64,000 nucleotides of DNA from Micromonospora echinofusca (GCF_900091445.1 NZ_LT607733.1:2496501-2560500); one strand, 5' to 3'; positions 8,286 to 18,469 are shown, counted from the first letter of the stretch. A program made the numbers and translations. The notes: generated by a model not told the origin, from the letters alone.

Positions 8286-11183
8286 ATGGCCAGCGACGTG
8301 GACACGGCACCACTCGTCGGCCGGGCCGACCTCGTGACGACGGTACGGTCCGTGCTGCTCGACGACGTCACGCAGGGGCACACCGCCGCCGTGTTCCTCA
8401 CCGGTGAGAGCGGCGTCGGCAAGACCCGCCTGCTGCGCGAGGTGGCCGGCCGGTTGCGCGACGCCGGGGCCCTCGTGCTCACCGGCTCCTGTCTGGACAT
8501 CGGCGACGCGTCGCCCCTGCACCCGCTGCTCCAGGCGTTGCGCCGCCTCGACGCCGAGCTGACCGGCGCCCACGCCAAGACCTCCTCGGCGGTCCGTGGG
8601 CTCCTGCGGATGTTCACCGAGGAGACCGCCGGCCCGGACGGTGCCGGGGCGCTGCTGGAGCGGGTCTCCCAGGGGCTGCACCTGATCGCCGAGGGCCGCC
8701 CGCTGGTGCTGGTCCTGGACGACCTCCAGTGGGTCGACCGCAGCACCCGGCAACTGCTGCTCTACCTGCTGGCCGGGCTGGGCGACCTCCAGCTGTCCGT
8801 GCTCGCGGCGGTGCGGGCCGAGTCGTTGCAGGGCGCGCACCCGCTGCGCCGGGTGCTCACCGAGCTGCGCCGGCTGCGTACGGTGCGGGTGCTCGACCTG
8901 GCCCCGCTGGACCGGGCCGGCACCGACCAGCTCGCCGCCGCCGTGGTCGGCCGGCCGCTCGCCGGTGAGGCGGCGGAGCTGGTGTGGCAGCGCAGCGGCG
9001 GCAACCCGTTCGTGGTGGAGGAGCTGGCCCGCGACCTGCGCGACGGCCGGCACGGGCTCTCCGACACGCTGCGCGAGGTCTTCCTGGCCCGGGTGGACGC
9101 GCTGCCGAAGCACGCGCACGCCGTGGTGCACGCGGTGGCGGCCGGCGGCGTCGAGCCGGTGCAGCACTGGCTGCTCGCCCGGGTGGTGCGGCTGCCCGAG
9201 GACGAGGTGATCGAGGCGGTCCGCGCGGCCGTCGCGCACCGGCTGCTGGTGAGCGCGGACGACGGCTACCGGCTGCGGCACCGGCTGGTCGCCGAGGTGC
9301 TGGAGCACGAGCTGCTGCCGGCCGAGCGCGCCGCCCTGCACCGCCGCTACGCCGAGGCGCTCACCGCTGCCCCGGCCGAGCTGCACCAGGCGCGCCTGGC
9401 GCACCACTGGCGGCTGGCCGGCGAGCCGGCGCGGGCGCTGCCGGCGGCGATGGCCGCCGCCCGGGAGGCCGAGCGGCTGCACGGCTGGGCCGAGGCGCAC
9501 CGGCACTGGTCGGTCGCTTTGCAGCTGGCCGCCGCGCCGGGCGTCGCGGCGCCGGACGTGGACCGGGTCACCCTGCTGCGGCACGCCGCCGAGGCCGCCC
9601 ACCACTGCGGCGAGCACGCCCGGGCGTTGACCCTGCTGGAGGAGCTGGCCGCCGCGGAGGCCGACCAGTCGGCGTGCGCGCTGCACATCCGCCGGGCCCG
9701 CTACCTGGCCGCCGCCGGTCGGTCGGCCCCGGCGGAGGCCGAGTACCAGCGGGCCCTGGAGGCCGCCGACTGCACCTCCCGGGAACGGGCCACCGCCGCG
9801 GCACACCTGGCCGAGCTGCTGCTGCACCTCGGCCGCTACGCCGACGCGGGCCGGCGGGCGCGCGAGGCGCTGGAGCTGGCCGCCGAGGTGCCGGGCTCCA
9901 CGTCGGAGGTGGTGCTGGCCAGCGCCGCGCTCGGCTTCTCGGAGGCCTACCTGGAGGACCCGCACGCCGGGCTGGCGGTGATGCGTCGCGCGTTGGAGAC
10001 CGCCGAGCGCGCCGGCCGCCCGGAGGACGTGGCCTGCGCGTACCTGCACCTGGCGGAGCTGCTGACCGGCCCGCTGAACGTGCTGGAGGAGGGCGTCGTC
10101 GTCGCCCGCCGGGGCGCCGAGCGGGTGGCCGAGCTCGGCCTGGGCCGCACGTACGAGACCCGGCTGCTGGCCATCGCCACCAACGGGCTGTTCCGGGTCG
10201 GGCAGTGGGCCGAGGCGGAGAAGGTCGTCGCGGCGGCGTTGCGGCACCGTCCCTCCGGCGCCGACGCGGTGGAGCTGCTGCTGGCGCGCTGCCGGCTGTC
10301 GGTGGGCTACGGCGACATCGAGGCGGCCGACCGCGACCTGGACGCGGTCGCCACGGTGCTCGCCGGCGGCGGGGCGCGGCACGTGATCCCGCTGCTCACC
10401 CTGCGGGCGGGGCTGGCCATGTGGCAGGGCCGGCACGACCTGGCCCGGCAGGCGGTGCAGCGCGGCCTGACCGAGAGCCGCTCCGACGACGTGGGCATCC
10501 TCGCCGCGCTGGTGTGGCACGGGCTGCGCGCCGAGGCCGAGGCGCACGCCAGTCGCGCCGTGCCCGTCGACCCGACGGCGCTGCGTCGGCTGCGGGAGGT
10601 GGCCGACCGGGTGGCCCGCAAGAGCGAGCACGCCGCCCGGCCGGTGCGTGACGTGGTGGACGGCTTCCTGGCGCTGTGCGCCGCCGAGGTGAGCCGCCTG
10701 GACAGCAGCGACCCGGAGCTGTGGGCCCGGTCGGTGGCGCAGTGGGACCGCCGGCACCACCCCTACCCGGCGGCGTACTCGCGGCTGCGGCAGGCCGAGG
10801 CGCTGCTGGCCCGGCGCAAGCGCAGCGCCACGGCGGCGAAGCTGCTGCGGCAGGCGTACGAGGTGGCGCAGGGGCTCGGCGCGGTGCCGCTGACCTCGGA
10901 GATCCGTACGCTCGCCGGGCGGGCGCGGGTGTCGCTGGAGGACCGCCCGGCCACGGGCGGCCCGGCCGCCGGCGCGGACGGCGACGAGCTGGCGGCGCTG
11001 ACCGCCCGGGAGCGGGAGGTCCTCGCCGCCGTCGCCGAGGGGCTGACCAACCGGGAGATCGGCCAGCGGCTGTTCATCAGCGAACGCACCATCGGCGTGC
11101 ACGTCTCGCACATCTTCGACAAGCTGCACGTCCGCACCCGGGTGCAGGCCAGCGCGATCTTCCTACGCAACCGGCGCGGCTGA
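8286..11183 (+). CDS. LAL-type LuxR-family transcriptional regulator
   Basis: A 965-residue large ATP-binding LuxR regulator. The N-terminal AAA domain has FLTGESGVGKTRLLREVAG (Walker A) and LVLVLDDLQWVDRST (Walker B), followed by a winged-helix and a long TPR-like helical middle. The C-terminal LuxR helix-turn-helix reads LTAREREVLAAVAEGLTNRE then IGQRLFISERTI. Such regulators control sugar, maltose or secondary-metabolite genes. I chose ATG 8286, just before the AAA domain; the open frame extends much further upstream but antisense to the cyclase gene. It is divergent from another P-loop signalling ATPase, so the two may share a promoter region. The target is unknown. Confidence 0.9.
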   Translation: MASDVDTAPLVGRADLVTTVRSVLLDDVTQGHTAAVFLTGESGVGKTRLLREVAGRLRDAGALVLTGSCLDIGDASPLHPLLQALRRLDAELTGAHAKTSSAVRGLLRMFTEETAGPDGAGALLERVSQGLHLIAEGRPLVLVLDDLQWVDRSTRQLLLYLLAGLGDLQLSVLAAVRAESLQGAHPLRRVLTELRRLRTVRVLDLAPLDRAGTDQLAAAVVGRPLAGEAAELVWQRSGGNPFVVEELARDLRDGRHGLSDTLREVFLARVDALPKHAHAVVHAVAAGGVEPVQHWLLARVVRLPEDEVIEAVRAAVAHRLLVSADDGYRLRHRLVAEVLEHELLPAERAALHRRYAEALTAAPAELHQARLAHHWRLAGEPARALPAAMAAAREAERLHGWAEAHRHWSVALQLAAAPGVAAPDVDRVTLLRHAAEAAHHCGEHARALTLLEELAAAEADQSACALHIRRARYLAAAGRSAPAEAEYQRALEAADCTSRERATAAAHLAELLLHLGRYADAGRRAREALELAAEVPGSTSEVVLASAALGFSEAYLEDPHAGLAVMRRALETAERAGRPEDVACAYLHLAELLTGPLNVLEEGVVVARRGAERVAELGLGRTYETRLLAIATNGLFRVGQWAEAEKVVAAALRHRPSGADAVELLLARCRLSVGYGDIEAADRDLDAVATVLAGGGARHVIPLLTLRAGLAMWQGRHDLARQAVQRGLTESRSDDVGILAALVWHGLRAEAEAHASRAVPVDPTALRRLREVADRVARKSEHAARPVRDVVDGFLALCAAEVSRLDSSDPELWARSVAQWDRRHHPYPAAYSRLRQAEALLARRKRSATAAKLLRQAYEVAQGLGAVPLTSEIRTLAGRARVSLEDRPATGGPAAGADGDELAALTAREREVLAAVAEGLTNREIGQRLFISERTIGVHVSHIFDKLHVRTRVQASAIFLRNRRG

Positions 11184-11292
11184 CGCGCGGCGGGGATACG
11201 TCGTTCTACTGATCCGGCCGGCTGCCGCCGGCTGGCAGGCTGTGCTGCGTCGCCGACGGCACGGGGCTGTCGGGGACCACTGTGGAGGAGAG

Positions 11293-12063
11293 ATGACGGA
11301 ACCGGTGTGGGGGCCCGTGCATCGGGACATCGTCGACCTGCTCGCCGATCATCCCGCCGACGTGCCGGCGGTCGTCGACCATCTCACCAAGCTCCAGGAC
11401 CTGCTGGTCCGGCTGCCTCCGCTGGAGGCGAGCTGCCCGCTGGCCGACTTCAACCGGCTGTACCTGACGATCACCGAGAGCGTGCTGAACGGCCTCTACG
11501 ACGACCGCTTCGCCGACCCGGTGTTCCTGTCCCGGCTGGACGTGGAGTTCGCCGCCCGCTACTTCGACGCCATGCGGCTGTGGACCGACTCGAGCCCGGG
11601 CACGCCGAAGGCGTGGGCCTGCCTGTTCCAGCGGATGCGTGGGCCGGACGCCCGCCCGCTGCCGTCGGCGGCCGCCGGCGTGAACGCGCACATCAACTTC
11701 GATCTGCCGTTCGCGCTGGTGACCACGTTCGACAGCCTGGAGTCGGAGCCGGTGGACGGCACCGACCAGCACCGCGACTACCTGAGGATCAACGACATCT
11801 TCGCGGACAAGATCCCCGGTCTGCGGCGCGGCTACCTGGAGCGGTGGCAGCTGCTCATCGACATGCTCAACGGCGACATCGACGACTGGTACCAGGGGGA
11901 ACTGGTCGAGTACACCCGCGACGTCGCCTGGCGTAACGCGCAGAAGATCTGGCGGTGCCGGCACGATCCGGCCGCCCACGAGTGCGAGCGCGCGCGGTTG
12001 GACGAGACCGCCGCGGCGCTCGGCCGGCTGCTGCTCTCGCCCCTCGGGGCGTTCCTGCAGTAG
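11293..12063 (+). CDS. DUF5995 family protein
   Basis: A 256-residue cytosolic protein of the conserved actinobacterial DUF5995 family: FNRLYLTITESVLNGL, then GVNAHINFDLPFALV and the C-terminal RCRHDPAAHECER region. The NAHINFDL segment, with conserved His/Asp, suggests a metal or cofactor site, but the function is unknown. Its ATG start at 11293 has a strong GGAGGAGAG ribosome site. It is followed by a perfect hairpin terminator and appears monocistronic. Confidence 0.8.
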   Translation: MTEPVWGPVHRDIVDLLADHPADVPAVVDHLTKLQDLLVRLPPLEASCPLADFNRLYLTITESVLNGLYDDRFADPVFLSRLDVEFAARYFDAMRLWTDSSPGTPKAWACLFQRMRGPDARPLPSAAAGVNAHINFDLPFALVTTFDSLESEPVDGTDQHRDYLRINDIFADKIPGLRRGYLERWQLLIDMLNGDIDDWYQGELVEYTRDVAWRNAQKIWRCRHDPAAHECERARLDETAAALGRLLLSPLGAFLQ

Positions 12064-12075
12064 CCGGGACGGGGG

Positions 12076-12117
12076 GTCCCCGCGCTTCGCATCCGGCAAA
12101 CGGCGGAGCGCGGGGAC
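12076..12117 (+). terminator. Terminator hairpin after the DUF5995 gene
   Basis: Perfect 11-bp stem (GTCCCCGCGCT at 12076-12086 with 12107-12117) around a 20-nt loop, starting 12 bp after the stop codon. Confidence 0.65.
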
Positions 12118-12273
12118 GCGTCCCCCGCCTGACCAGGGCTCGCCCGTCGGGGGGCGCCGGGCCCGTGGTCAGGCGGTCCGACCGGCCGGGGGTACGCCGG
12201 GTCGGGGCGCGGGGTTCGCGGGTCGGCCGGCCCGGGGGGTGTCGGCCGGCCCGCACGGGGTACGCCCGCGCCA

Positions 12274-12386
12274 TGAGTGATCCGGCCCGGCGGCCCGCCG
12301 CCCGACCCCGCCCCCGGCCCGCCGCCCCGTCCCGCCCCGCCCGCCCGGGCGAGGCCCGCCCTGCCGGCCGGGGCGGGACGCGGTGA
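12274..12386 (+). CDS. Possible short Pro/Arg/Ala-rich leader peptide
   Basis: A 37-codon ATG frame made almost entirely of Pro, Ala and Arg. It ends in a stop that overlaps the GTG start of the next gene by 4 bases (GTGA). Nothing beyond the coupling supports it and its composition is that of non-coding high-GC DNA, so it may be chance. The rest of the 12064-12382 gap holds only the terminator. Confidence 0.2.
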
Positions 12387-12826
12387 CCGGCGGGGGACCG
12401 GGCGCCGGCGGGGGCGGTCCCGCGATGACCGGCGGCGCCCGCCGGTTCGGGTTCCGCTTCGACCCGGTGTTCCGGCCGGCGCTCGCCCTGCTCGGCGTGC
12501 GGCCGGCGACGGCCTGGGTCGACGTCGACGCGGCCGAGCTGGTGATCCGGTTCGGCCCGTGGCGGCTGCGTACCGCCCGGCGCAACGTCGTCGGGGTCGC
12601 GCCCACCGGGCCGTACCGCTGGTGGCGGGGGATCGGCACGCGCCTGTCGCTGGCCGACGCCGGCGTCACCTTCGCCAGCAGCACCGCCGCCGGGCTCTGC
12701 CTCCGCTTCGCCGAGCCGGTGCCGGCCCTGCTGCCCGGCGGGTGGCTGCGGCACCCCGGGGCGACGGTGACCGTCGCCGACCCCGACGCCCTGGCCCGTG
12801 CCCTGGCCGCGCCCGACGGCGACTGA
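12383..12826 (+). CDS. Conserved hypothetical protein, bacterial PH-like beta-rich domain
   Basis: A 147-residue protein not recognised at family level. After a Gly-rich start (an internal ATG at 12425 may be the real start) it reads [20 protein letters not shown], then alternating short strands ([20 protein letters not shown], then [16 protein letters not shown]). This beta-rich pattern resembles small PH-like proteins of actinomycetes. There is no signal peptide; one hydrophobic segment near residues 28-40 is too short to be a clear membrane helix. It lies upstream of the APC transporter with an 85-bp gap. Confidence 0.6.
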   Translation: MTGGGPGAGGGGPAMTGGARRFGFRFDPVFRPALALLGVRPATAWVDVDAAELVIRFGPWRLRTARRNVVGVAPTGPYRWWRGIGTRLSLADAGVTFASSTAAGLCLRFAEPVPALLPGGWLRHPGATVTVADPDALARALAAPDGD

Positions 12827-12911
12827 GTCCTCCCGGCTTCACCGTTCCGGCGGGCGGCCGGCCGGCGACCGCCTACGGTCGGGTCAGGACCGCCGAGGGT
12901 GGGGACGGGAC

Positions 12912-15005
12912 ATGCGTGACGAGCACGGGCCGAGGTCGCGGCGCACGCGTGGTCGCCGTCCGCCGCCCGCCGGCCCGCCCCGCGACCTGCGCGCGGCCCG
13001 GGACCCGACCCGTCCCGACGGCCGCGCCCGGCGCCCGGTCGCCGTCCCGGAGGCGCAGGCCAGCCCCACCCGGCCCGCCGCACCGCTGAGCCCGCTGCGC
13101 CGTTGGCTGTTCGCCCACCGGGTGCAGCCGGTCGGCCCCGAGGCGGCGGAGGGGCAGGCCCGCTCGCACCCGTGGTGGCAGGTCATGTGCCTGACCGGGG
13201 TGGACTACTTCTCCACCCTGTCGTACCTGCCCGGGATCGCGGCGGTGGCCGCCGGGGCGCTCTCCCCGCTGGCGACCCTGCTCATCGTCGCGCTGACGCT
13301 GTTCGGCATGCTGCCCATGTACCGCAGGGTGGCCCGGGAGAGCCCGCACGGGCAGGGCTCGGTGGCGATGCTGGAGCGGCTGCTGCCGTTCTGGCGCGGC
13401 AAGATCTTCGTGCTGGTCCTGCTCGGGTTCGTGGCGACCTCCTGGATCATCACGATCACCCTCTCCTCGGCCGACGCCACCGTGCACCTGCTGGAGAACC
13501 CGTACGTGCCCGAGGGCGTCGGCGGCACCGGCGTGGCCGTCGGGGTCACCGTCGTGCTGCTGCTCGTCCTCGGCGGGGTCTTCCTGCTCGGCTTCCGGGA
13601 GGCGGTCGCGGTGGCCGTCCCGCTGGTCGTGGTCTTCCTGGCCCTGAACGCGCTGATCGTGGCCGACGGGCTGGCCGGGATCGCGGCGAACCCGGTGACG
13701 CTGTCGGACTGGACCGCCGCGCTGACCGCCGGTGCCGGCCCCGGCGAGGTGGCGCTGACCGCCGTGCTGGCGTTCCCGCTGCTGGTGCTGGGGCTCTCCG
13801 GCTTCGAGACGGGGGTGAGCATGATGCCGCTGGTCGCCGGTGCGGGGGCCGACCGGGAGGCACGGCTGGCGGCGCGGATCCGCAACACCCGCCGGCTGCT
13901 CACCGCCGCCGCGCTGATCATGTCGGTGTACCTGGTCTCGACCACCCTCGTCACCACGGTGCTCATCCCCGCCCGGGAGTTCGAGCCGGGCGGGGCCGCG
14001 AACGGCCGGGCGCTGGCGTACCTCGCCCACGAGCGCCTGGGGGAGGGCTTCGGCACCGTCTACGACGTCAGCAGCGCGCTGATCCTCTGGTTCGCCGGCG
14101 CCTCCGCGATGGCCGGTCTGATCAACATCGTGCCCCGCTACCTGCCCACCTACGGCATGGCGCCGGAGTGGGCCCGGGCCGTGCGGCCGGTCGTGATCGT
14201 CTACACGCTGGTCAGCGTCGCGATCACGGTGGTGTTCCGGGCCGACGTCAACGACCAGGCGGGCGCGTACGCCACCGGCATCCTCGCCATGATGGTCTCC
14301 GCCGCGGTGGCGGTCACGATCTCGGCGGCCCGCCGCCGGGAGCGCGTCGCGGCCGGCGGCTTCGCCGTGCTCACCGTGGTCCTGCTGTACGCCCTCGTCG
14401 AGAACGTCGTCGCGAAGCCCGACGGCATCGCCATCTCCGCGCTGTTCATCCTCGGCATCGTGGTCGTCTCGCTGGTCTCGCGGGTGACCCGCACCACCGA
14501 GCTGCGTACGGACCGGATCGAGTTCGACGGGCCGGCCCGCCGGTTCATCGCCGAGTCGCTGGCGCACGACGGCCGGCTGCACCTCATCGCCCACAAGCGG
14601 GCCGGTGGCGCGGTCAAGGAGTACACGGTCAAGGAGCGGGCGCAGCGGGGGATGAACCCGGTGCCCGGCGAGGGCGACATCCTCTTCCTGGAGATCGACG
14701 TGGTCGACCCGTCGGAGTTCAGCCAGGTGCTGCGGGTGCGCGGCGTCCAGGTGGGCGGCTTCCGGGTGCTGCGGGCCGCCAGCCCGGCCGTTCCCAACGC
14801 CATCGCGGCGATCCTGCTGGCGCTGCGTGACGCCACCGGCGTACGCCCGCACGCCCACTTCGAGTGGTCGGAGGGCAACCCGCTGGCGCACCTGTTGCGC
14901 TACCTCATCCTCGGCCGGGGCGACACCCCGCCCGTGGTGCGGGAGATCATCCGCAAGTCCGAGCCGGACCCGACCCGCCGGCCCGGCATCCACGTCGGCG
15001 GCTGA
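12912..15005 (+). CDS. APC-family amino acid permease with C-terminal soluble domain
   Basis: A 697-residue membrane transporter. After a basic, disordered N-terminus (about 75 residues) come roughly 12 hydrophobic helices, beginning [21 protein letters not shown], a typical APC helix 1 with an unwound GVDYFS segment. The last 170 residues (from about [14 protein letters not shown] onward) are soluble. ATG 12912 was chosen because earlier sequence lacks hydrophobic or family similarity. It probably takes up amino acids or related amines by proton coupling; the substrate is not evident from the sequence. Confidence 0.82.
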   Translation: MRDEHGPRSRRTRGRRPPPAGPPRDLRAARDPTRPDGRARRPVAVPEAQASPTRPAAPLSPLRRWLFAHRVQPVGPEAAEGQARSHPWWQVMCLTGVDYFSTLSYLPGIAAVAAGALSPLATLLIVALTLFGMLPMYRRVARESPHGQGSVAMLERLLPFWRGKIFVLVLLGFVATSWIITITLSSADATVHLLENPYVPEGVGGTGVAVGVTVVLLLVLGGVFLLGFREAVAVAVPLVVVFLALNALIVADGLAGIAANPVTLSDWTAALTAGAGPGEVALTAVLAFPLLVLGLSGFETGVSMMPLVAGAGADREARLAARIRNTRRLLTAAALIMSVYLVSTTLVTTVLIPAREFEPGGAANGRALAYLAHERLGEGFGTVYDVSSALILWFAGASAMAGLINIVPRYLPTYGMAPEWARAVRPVVIVYTLVSVAITVVFRADVNDQAGAYATGILAMMVSAAVAVTISAARRRERVAAGGFAVLTVVLLYALVENVVAKPDGIAISALFILGIVVVSLVSRVTRTTELRTDRIEFDGPARRFIAESLAHDGRLHLIAHKRAGGAVKEYTVKERAQRGMNPVPGEGDILFLEIDVVDPSEFSQVLRVRGVQVGGFRVLRAASPAVPNAIAAILLALRDATGVRPHAHFEWSEGNPLAHLLRYLILGRGDTPPVVREIIRKSEPDPTRRPGIHVGG

Positions 15006-15200
15006 CGGGCGCCCGCTGCGGCGCCTGGCAGGCCCGCGCCCATTCGTACCCGTGAAGGTGAATGGTACGTTTATTCATGTTCGGGGGACTTGCCCGTTTC
15101 TCGTCCGTATCGTGGCCTTCGGCGGCTGTCGCGACGTCAGCCGTCCCGCGTCCGGTTCGACGCGGCCGTGTCACGCACGCACGAGAGGCAGGGAAGCCTG

Positions 15201-16742
15201 ATGACGACAAATCAAGGGGGCCGACGGGCGGCACCACCCAGACGACGGTCGCGGTGGTTCTTAGCCGGCGGCCTCGTGGCGGGCAGCCTGGTGGCGGGGG
15301 CGGCCGGGCTGACGGGCGTCTCCGCCGTGGCCGCCGACCGGGACCTGCCCGCCGCCTCGGACGTGCCCGCGCTGGCGCTGCGGGCCGACGACCGCTCCGG
15401 CGAGGGCCACCGCGGCGACGCCGTCGAGGACCGCGACCACGCCCGCGAGGAGCGGCGCGGCGGCAAGCCGGACGGCCGGCCCGCCCGCCCGGGCCAGGGG
15501 CAGCGCCCGGAGGTCCCCGTGCCGTGCGACTCGGCGAAGCTGATCTCGGCGCTGGTCCGGGCCAACGCCGAGGGCGGCGCCCACCTGCGGTTGGCGTCGA
15601 AGTGCACGTACGAGCTGACCCACGCGTTCCAGCAGCCCGACGAGTACGACGGCGGGATCCGCGACGCCCGGGAGGCCGCCGACAGCGCGGAGAACCCCGG
15701 CGACGCCGAGGCGCCCCCGCGCAACCCGCAGCACGACCGGGCCGGGCTGCCCGTCATCTACCACCCGATCTCCATCCGGGGCGAGGGCGCGACCATCGTG
15801 CGTGACGTGCACGCCGAGGCGTTCCGGTTCTTCACCGTCCGCGACGGCGGGGAACTGACCCTGTCCGACGTGGTGCTGCGCAACGGCCTCTCCGCCGCCG
15901 AGGGCGGCAGCATCCACGTCGTGCACGGCGCCTCCGCCGTGGTCGAACGCACCACGATCGTCGACAGCACCTCCCTCTCGGCGGAGGGGGGCGGCGGCGG
16001 GATCTTCAACGACGGGCACCTGGTGGTCGCCGGCAGCACGTTCGTCGACAACCACGCCGCCGGCACCGCGGGCAAGGGCGGGGGCCTGCTCAACGGTGGC
16101 GTGCTGAGCCTGGAGACCTCGCAGTTCCGGGGCAACAGCGCCGTGGCGTACGGCGGCGGCCTCGCCAACTACCGGGGCGCGGCCGAGGTGCACTCGAGCA
16201 CCTTCGCGCACAACAACGCGGCGCAGGGCGGCGGCGTCGCCAGCTTCTCGGCGCGTACCCGGGTCGCGGACACGAAGGTGGTGGGCAACACCGCCCAGAC
16301 CGGCGGCGGCATCGCCAACTCGGACGCGTTGATCTTCCTGCGCGGCCTGGAGGTACGCGACAACACCGCCACGGGCAACGGCGGCGGCATCTCCACCTTC
16401 CAGGGCCTGCTCCCGCTCGACGACAGCGTCGTCTCGGGGAACACCGCGCGGGGCTCCGGCGGCGGGATCCACGCCCAGAAGTCGAACCTCCTGGTGCGCC
16501 GCAGCGAGGTCGAGCGCAACCACGCCGTCGGCGCGAAGTCCACGGGCGGCGGCATCTTCGCGACGCTCGGCCAGGTCTCCCTCTACTCCAGCCGGGTGGC
16601 CGGCAACGTCGCCACCGTGAAGCCGGGCGGCCTCTTCGCCGACAAGGCCCGGGTCAAGGTCGACGACGAGACCGACATCATCGACAACGAGCCCACCAAC
16701 TGCGAGGGCAGCAGGGTGCCGGTCGCCAACTGCTTCCGCTGA
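15201..16742 (+). CDS. Secreted right-handed beta-helix repeat protein with a TTA codon
   Basis: A 513-residue exported protein. An Arg-rich N-region is followed by a hydrophobic segment (about residues 19-45) ending in Ala-rich sequence, a likely twin-Arg or Sec signal. A charged linker follows, then repeats of the type GGGI.N..L.V..S.F..N from about residue 220 to 480, characteristic of parallel beta-helix/polymorphic-outer-membrane-like folds. Codon 21 is TTA (15261-15263), rare in this GC-rich DNA, so translation may depend on the bldA tRNA and be developmentally timed. It ends at a very strong hairpin. Likely a surface or envelope protein of sporulating hyphae; the ligand is unknown. Confidence 0.8.
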   Translation: MTTNQGGRRAAPPRRRSRWFLAGGLVAGSLVAGAAGLTGVSAVAADRDLPAASDVPALALRADDRSGEGHRGDAVEDRDHAREERRGGKPDGRPARPGQGQRPEVPVPCDSAKLISALVRANAEGGAHLRLASKCTYELTHAFQQPDEYDGGIRDAREAADSAENPGDAEAPPRNPQHDRAGLPVIYHPISIRGEGATIVRDVHAEAFRFFTVRDGGELTLSDVVLRNGLSAAEGGSIHVVHGASAVVERTTIVDSTSLSAEGGGGGIFNDGHLVVAGSTFVDNHAAGTAGKGGGLLNGGVLSLETSQFRGNSAVAYGGGLANYRGAAEVHSSTFAHNNAAQGGGVASFSARTRVADTKVVGNTAQTGGGIANSDALIFLRGLEVRDNTATGNGGGISTFQGLLPLDDSVVSGNTARGSGGGIHAQKSNLLVRRSEVERNHAVGAKSTGGGIFATLGQVSLYSSRVAGNVATVKPGGLFADKARVKVDDETDIIDNEPTNCEGSRVPVANCFR

Positions 16743-16784
16743 CCAGTCGGCGGGCCGTCCCGGCAGGGGTGGCCCGCCGACTGG
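16743..16784 (+). terminator. Strong terminator hairpin
   Basis: Perfect 14-bp stem (CCAGTCGGCGGGCC at 16743-16756 with 16771-16784), 14-nt loop, immediately after the beta-helix gene stop. It could also terminate the convergent LLM oxidoreductase gene. Confidence 0.8.
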
Positions 16785-16880
16785 GGCGCATCCGGCCCCG
16801 TCGGTCGATCATCGCGATCGCGGCGGCCGGGTGCGCCCTCTCGTGTCGTGGGGGCACCGGCCGACGGGCGCGTGGGCGGC

Positions 16881-17840
16881 TCAGCCGAGGGCGCGCAGCC
16901 GGGCGGCGAGGTCGCCGGCGAAGAAGTCGAGGAAGCCGTCCGGGTCGGGGCCGGCGTTCTGGAGCACGACGTGGTCGTAGCCCGCCTCGACGTAGGCACG
17001 CACGTGCGCCACGTGCGCCTCCGGGTCCGGCCCGACGGAGAACAGCTCCCGCACGTGCCGCTCCTCGACGTACGCGCTGGCGGCGTCGAAGTTGACCGGG
17101 TTCGGCAGCTCGCTCATCACCTTCCATCCGGTCACCATCCACCGGCTGGTCTCCAGCACCGCCTGCACGGCCTGCTGGTCGTCGGCCGCCCAGGCCATCG
17201 GCACCTCGGCGTAGCGGGGGCCGTCGCCACCGGCCTGCCGGTAGTGCTCGACGATGGACGCCTCCGGCTCGGTGACGAACAGGCCGTCGCCGAGTTCGGC
17301 GGCCATCGTCGCCGAGGAACGGCCGCTGGCGGCCACCGCGATCACGGGCGGGGTCTCCGGCAGGTCGAAGACCCGGGCGTCCTCCAGTTGCAGGTGCTTA
17401 CCCTCGTACGAGCGGTAGCCGCCCTGCCAGAGCAGCCGGATGATCTCCAGCGCCTCGCGGAGCCGCTCGTGCCGGCCCCGTACGCTGGGGAAACCCTGCC
17501 CCACCACGTGCTCGTTGAGGCGTTCCCCGGCCCCGACGCCGAGGGTGAACCGGCCCTCGGAGACCAGCGCCATGGTCGCCGCCGCCTGCGCGATGATCGC
17601 CGGGTGGTAGCGGACGGTCGGGCAGGTGACCCCGGTGGCCAGGCCGATCCGCTCGGTCTTCGCCGCGACCGCGCCGAGCACGCTCCAGGTGAACGACGAG
17701 TGCCCCTGGGTGTCGAGCCACGGATGGAAGTGGTCGCTCATCTCGACGAAGTCGAAGCCCACCTGCTCGGCCCGGACGGCCTGCCGGATGATCTCCTGCG
17801 GCCCGTACCCCTCGGCGGCGAGCTTGTAGCCGATCCTCAT
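16881..17840 (-). CDS. LLM-class F420-dependent oxidoreductase
   Basis: A 319-residue TIM-barrel oxidoreductase of the luciferase-like monooxygenase superfamily. The opening MRIGYKLAAEGYGPQEIIRQ followed by GFDFVEMSDHFHPWLD and GLATGVTCPTVRYHPAIIAQ matches the TIGR03557/F420-dependent glucose-6-phosphate-dehydrogenase-like branch (SDHFHPW is the F420-binding region). It most likely uses coenzyme F420 as hydride carrier; the actual substrate cannot be told. ATG start at 17840. Monocistronic. Confidence 0.88.
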   Translation of the reverse strand: MRIGYKLAAEGYGPQEIIRQAVRAEQVGFDFVEMSDHFHPWLDTQGHSSFTWSVLGAVAAKTERIGLATGVTCPTVRYHPAIIAQAAATMALVSEGRFTLGVGAGERLNEHVVGQGFPSVRGRHERLREALEIIRLLWQGGYRSYEGKHLQLEDARVFDLPETPPVIAVAASGRSSATMAAELGDGLFVTEPEASIVEHYRQAGGDGPRYAEVPMAWAADDQQAVQAVLETSRWMVTGWKVMSELPNPVNFDAASAYVEERHVRELFSVGPDPEAHVAHVRAYVEAGYDHVVLQNAGPDPDGFLDFFAGDLAARLRALG

Positions 17841-18262
17841 CCCGGTGCTCCCGTCCCGTGCGGCGGTGGTGGCGCAACGCCGGTTCCCGCGGCCGGGGCC
17901 GGCAAACGTCGCGGCGCCGCGCCAGCGGCCGCACCGGGCGGGCTCCCGCGCGGGTACGGTCGGCGGCGCGGCCAGGGCCGCATGTGGCCGGCGCCTCGTA
18001 CACCTCGCTGCCGCCGTCGATGGGGGACCGCCACACCGCGCCGTGCGCCGACGAGGACAACCCCAGCCTCCTAGGACGCTCTGCGGGGTGTGCGGGCGGC
18101 CGGAGGGGATCGAGGCGCGGCGCGACGCGGGGGAGAGCGCGACGACGGGGAGAGCGCGACGACGGCGACCGGCCCGGCTGTTCGGGAAGGGGAAGTGCCC
18201 GGACTGCTCCGGACATGGCGCGGCCCGCGCCCCGAGCGGGCGCGGGCCGGAGAGTGTGGGTC
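17841..18262. other. 422-bp intergenic region with a 17-bp tandem repeat
   Basis: No gene seen. It should hold the promoter of the leftward oxidoreductase gene. It includes two exact tandem copies of GGGGAGAGCGCGACGAC (18130-18146 and 18147-18163) and a terminator hairpin at 18221-18249. The repeat is not near any obvious start. Confidence 0.5.
18221..18249 (-). terminator. Terminator hairpin after the small membrane protein gene
   Basis: Perfect 12-bp stem (CGGCCCGCGCCC at 18221-18232 with 18238-18249) and a 5-nt loop, 13 bp beyond the stop of the leftward 68-aa gene. Confidence 0.75.
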
Positions 18263-18469
18263 CTACTCGGACGGCTGGGGCAGCTCGCAGTCGACCTTGG
18301 GGTTGGCGCCGATGTAGTTGAGCGGCCCGGCCACGATCGTCACCAGGATCGTGCCGGCCTCGGCACAGTTCGTGTCGTCGTTGTTGTAGTAGCCGCGTTG
18401 CCCGGCGGCGACCGCGCCGATGATCAGCCAGATCACGACCAGGACTCCGAATATCGACGTGCCGCGCAT
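18263..18469 (-). CDS. Small conserved single-pass membrane protein
   Basis: 68 residues. One hydrophobic helix (FGVLVVIWLIIGAVAAGQRG, about residues 7-26) is followed by YYNNDDTNCAEAGTILVTIV and an acidic tail with a second Cys (VDCELP). The two Cys in the presumed extracytoplasmic tail could form a disulphide. Small proteins of this pattern (RGYYNNxxxNCxxxGT) are widespread and uncharacterised in actinomycetes. ATG 18469 was chosen because the helix begins just after it. Confidence 0.75.
   Translation of the reverse strand: MRGTSIFGVLVVIWLIIGAVAAGQRGYYNNDDTNCAEAGTILVTIVAGPLNYIGANPKVDCELPQPSE

Noticed and set aside
8145..11129. 994-codon antisense open frame over the LAL regulator
   Set aside because: Shadow of a confidently assigned gene; no recognisable domain.
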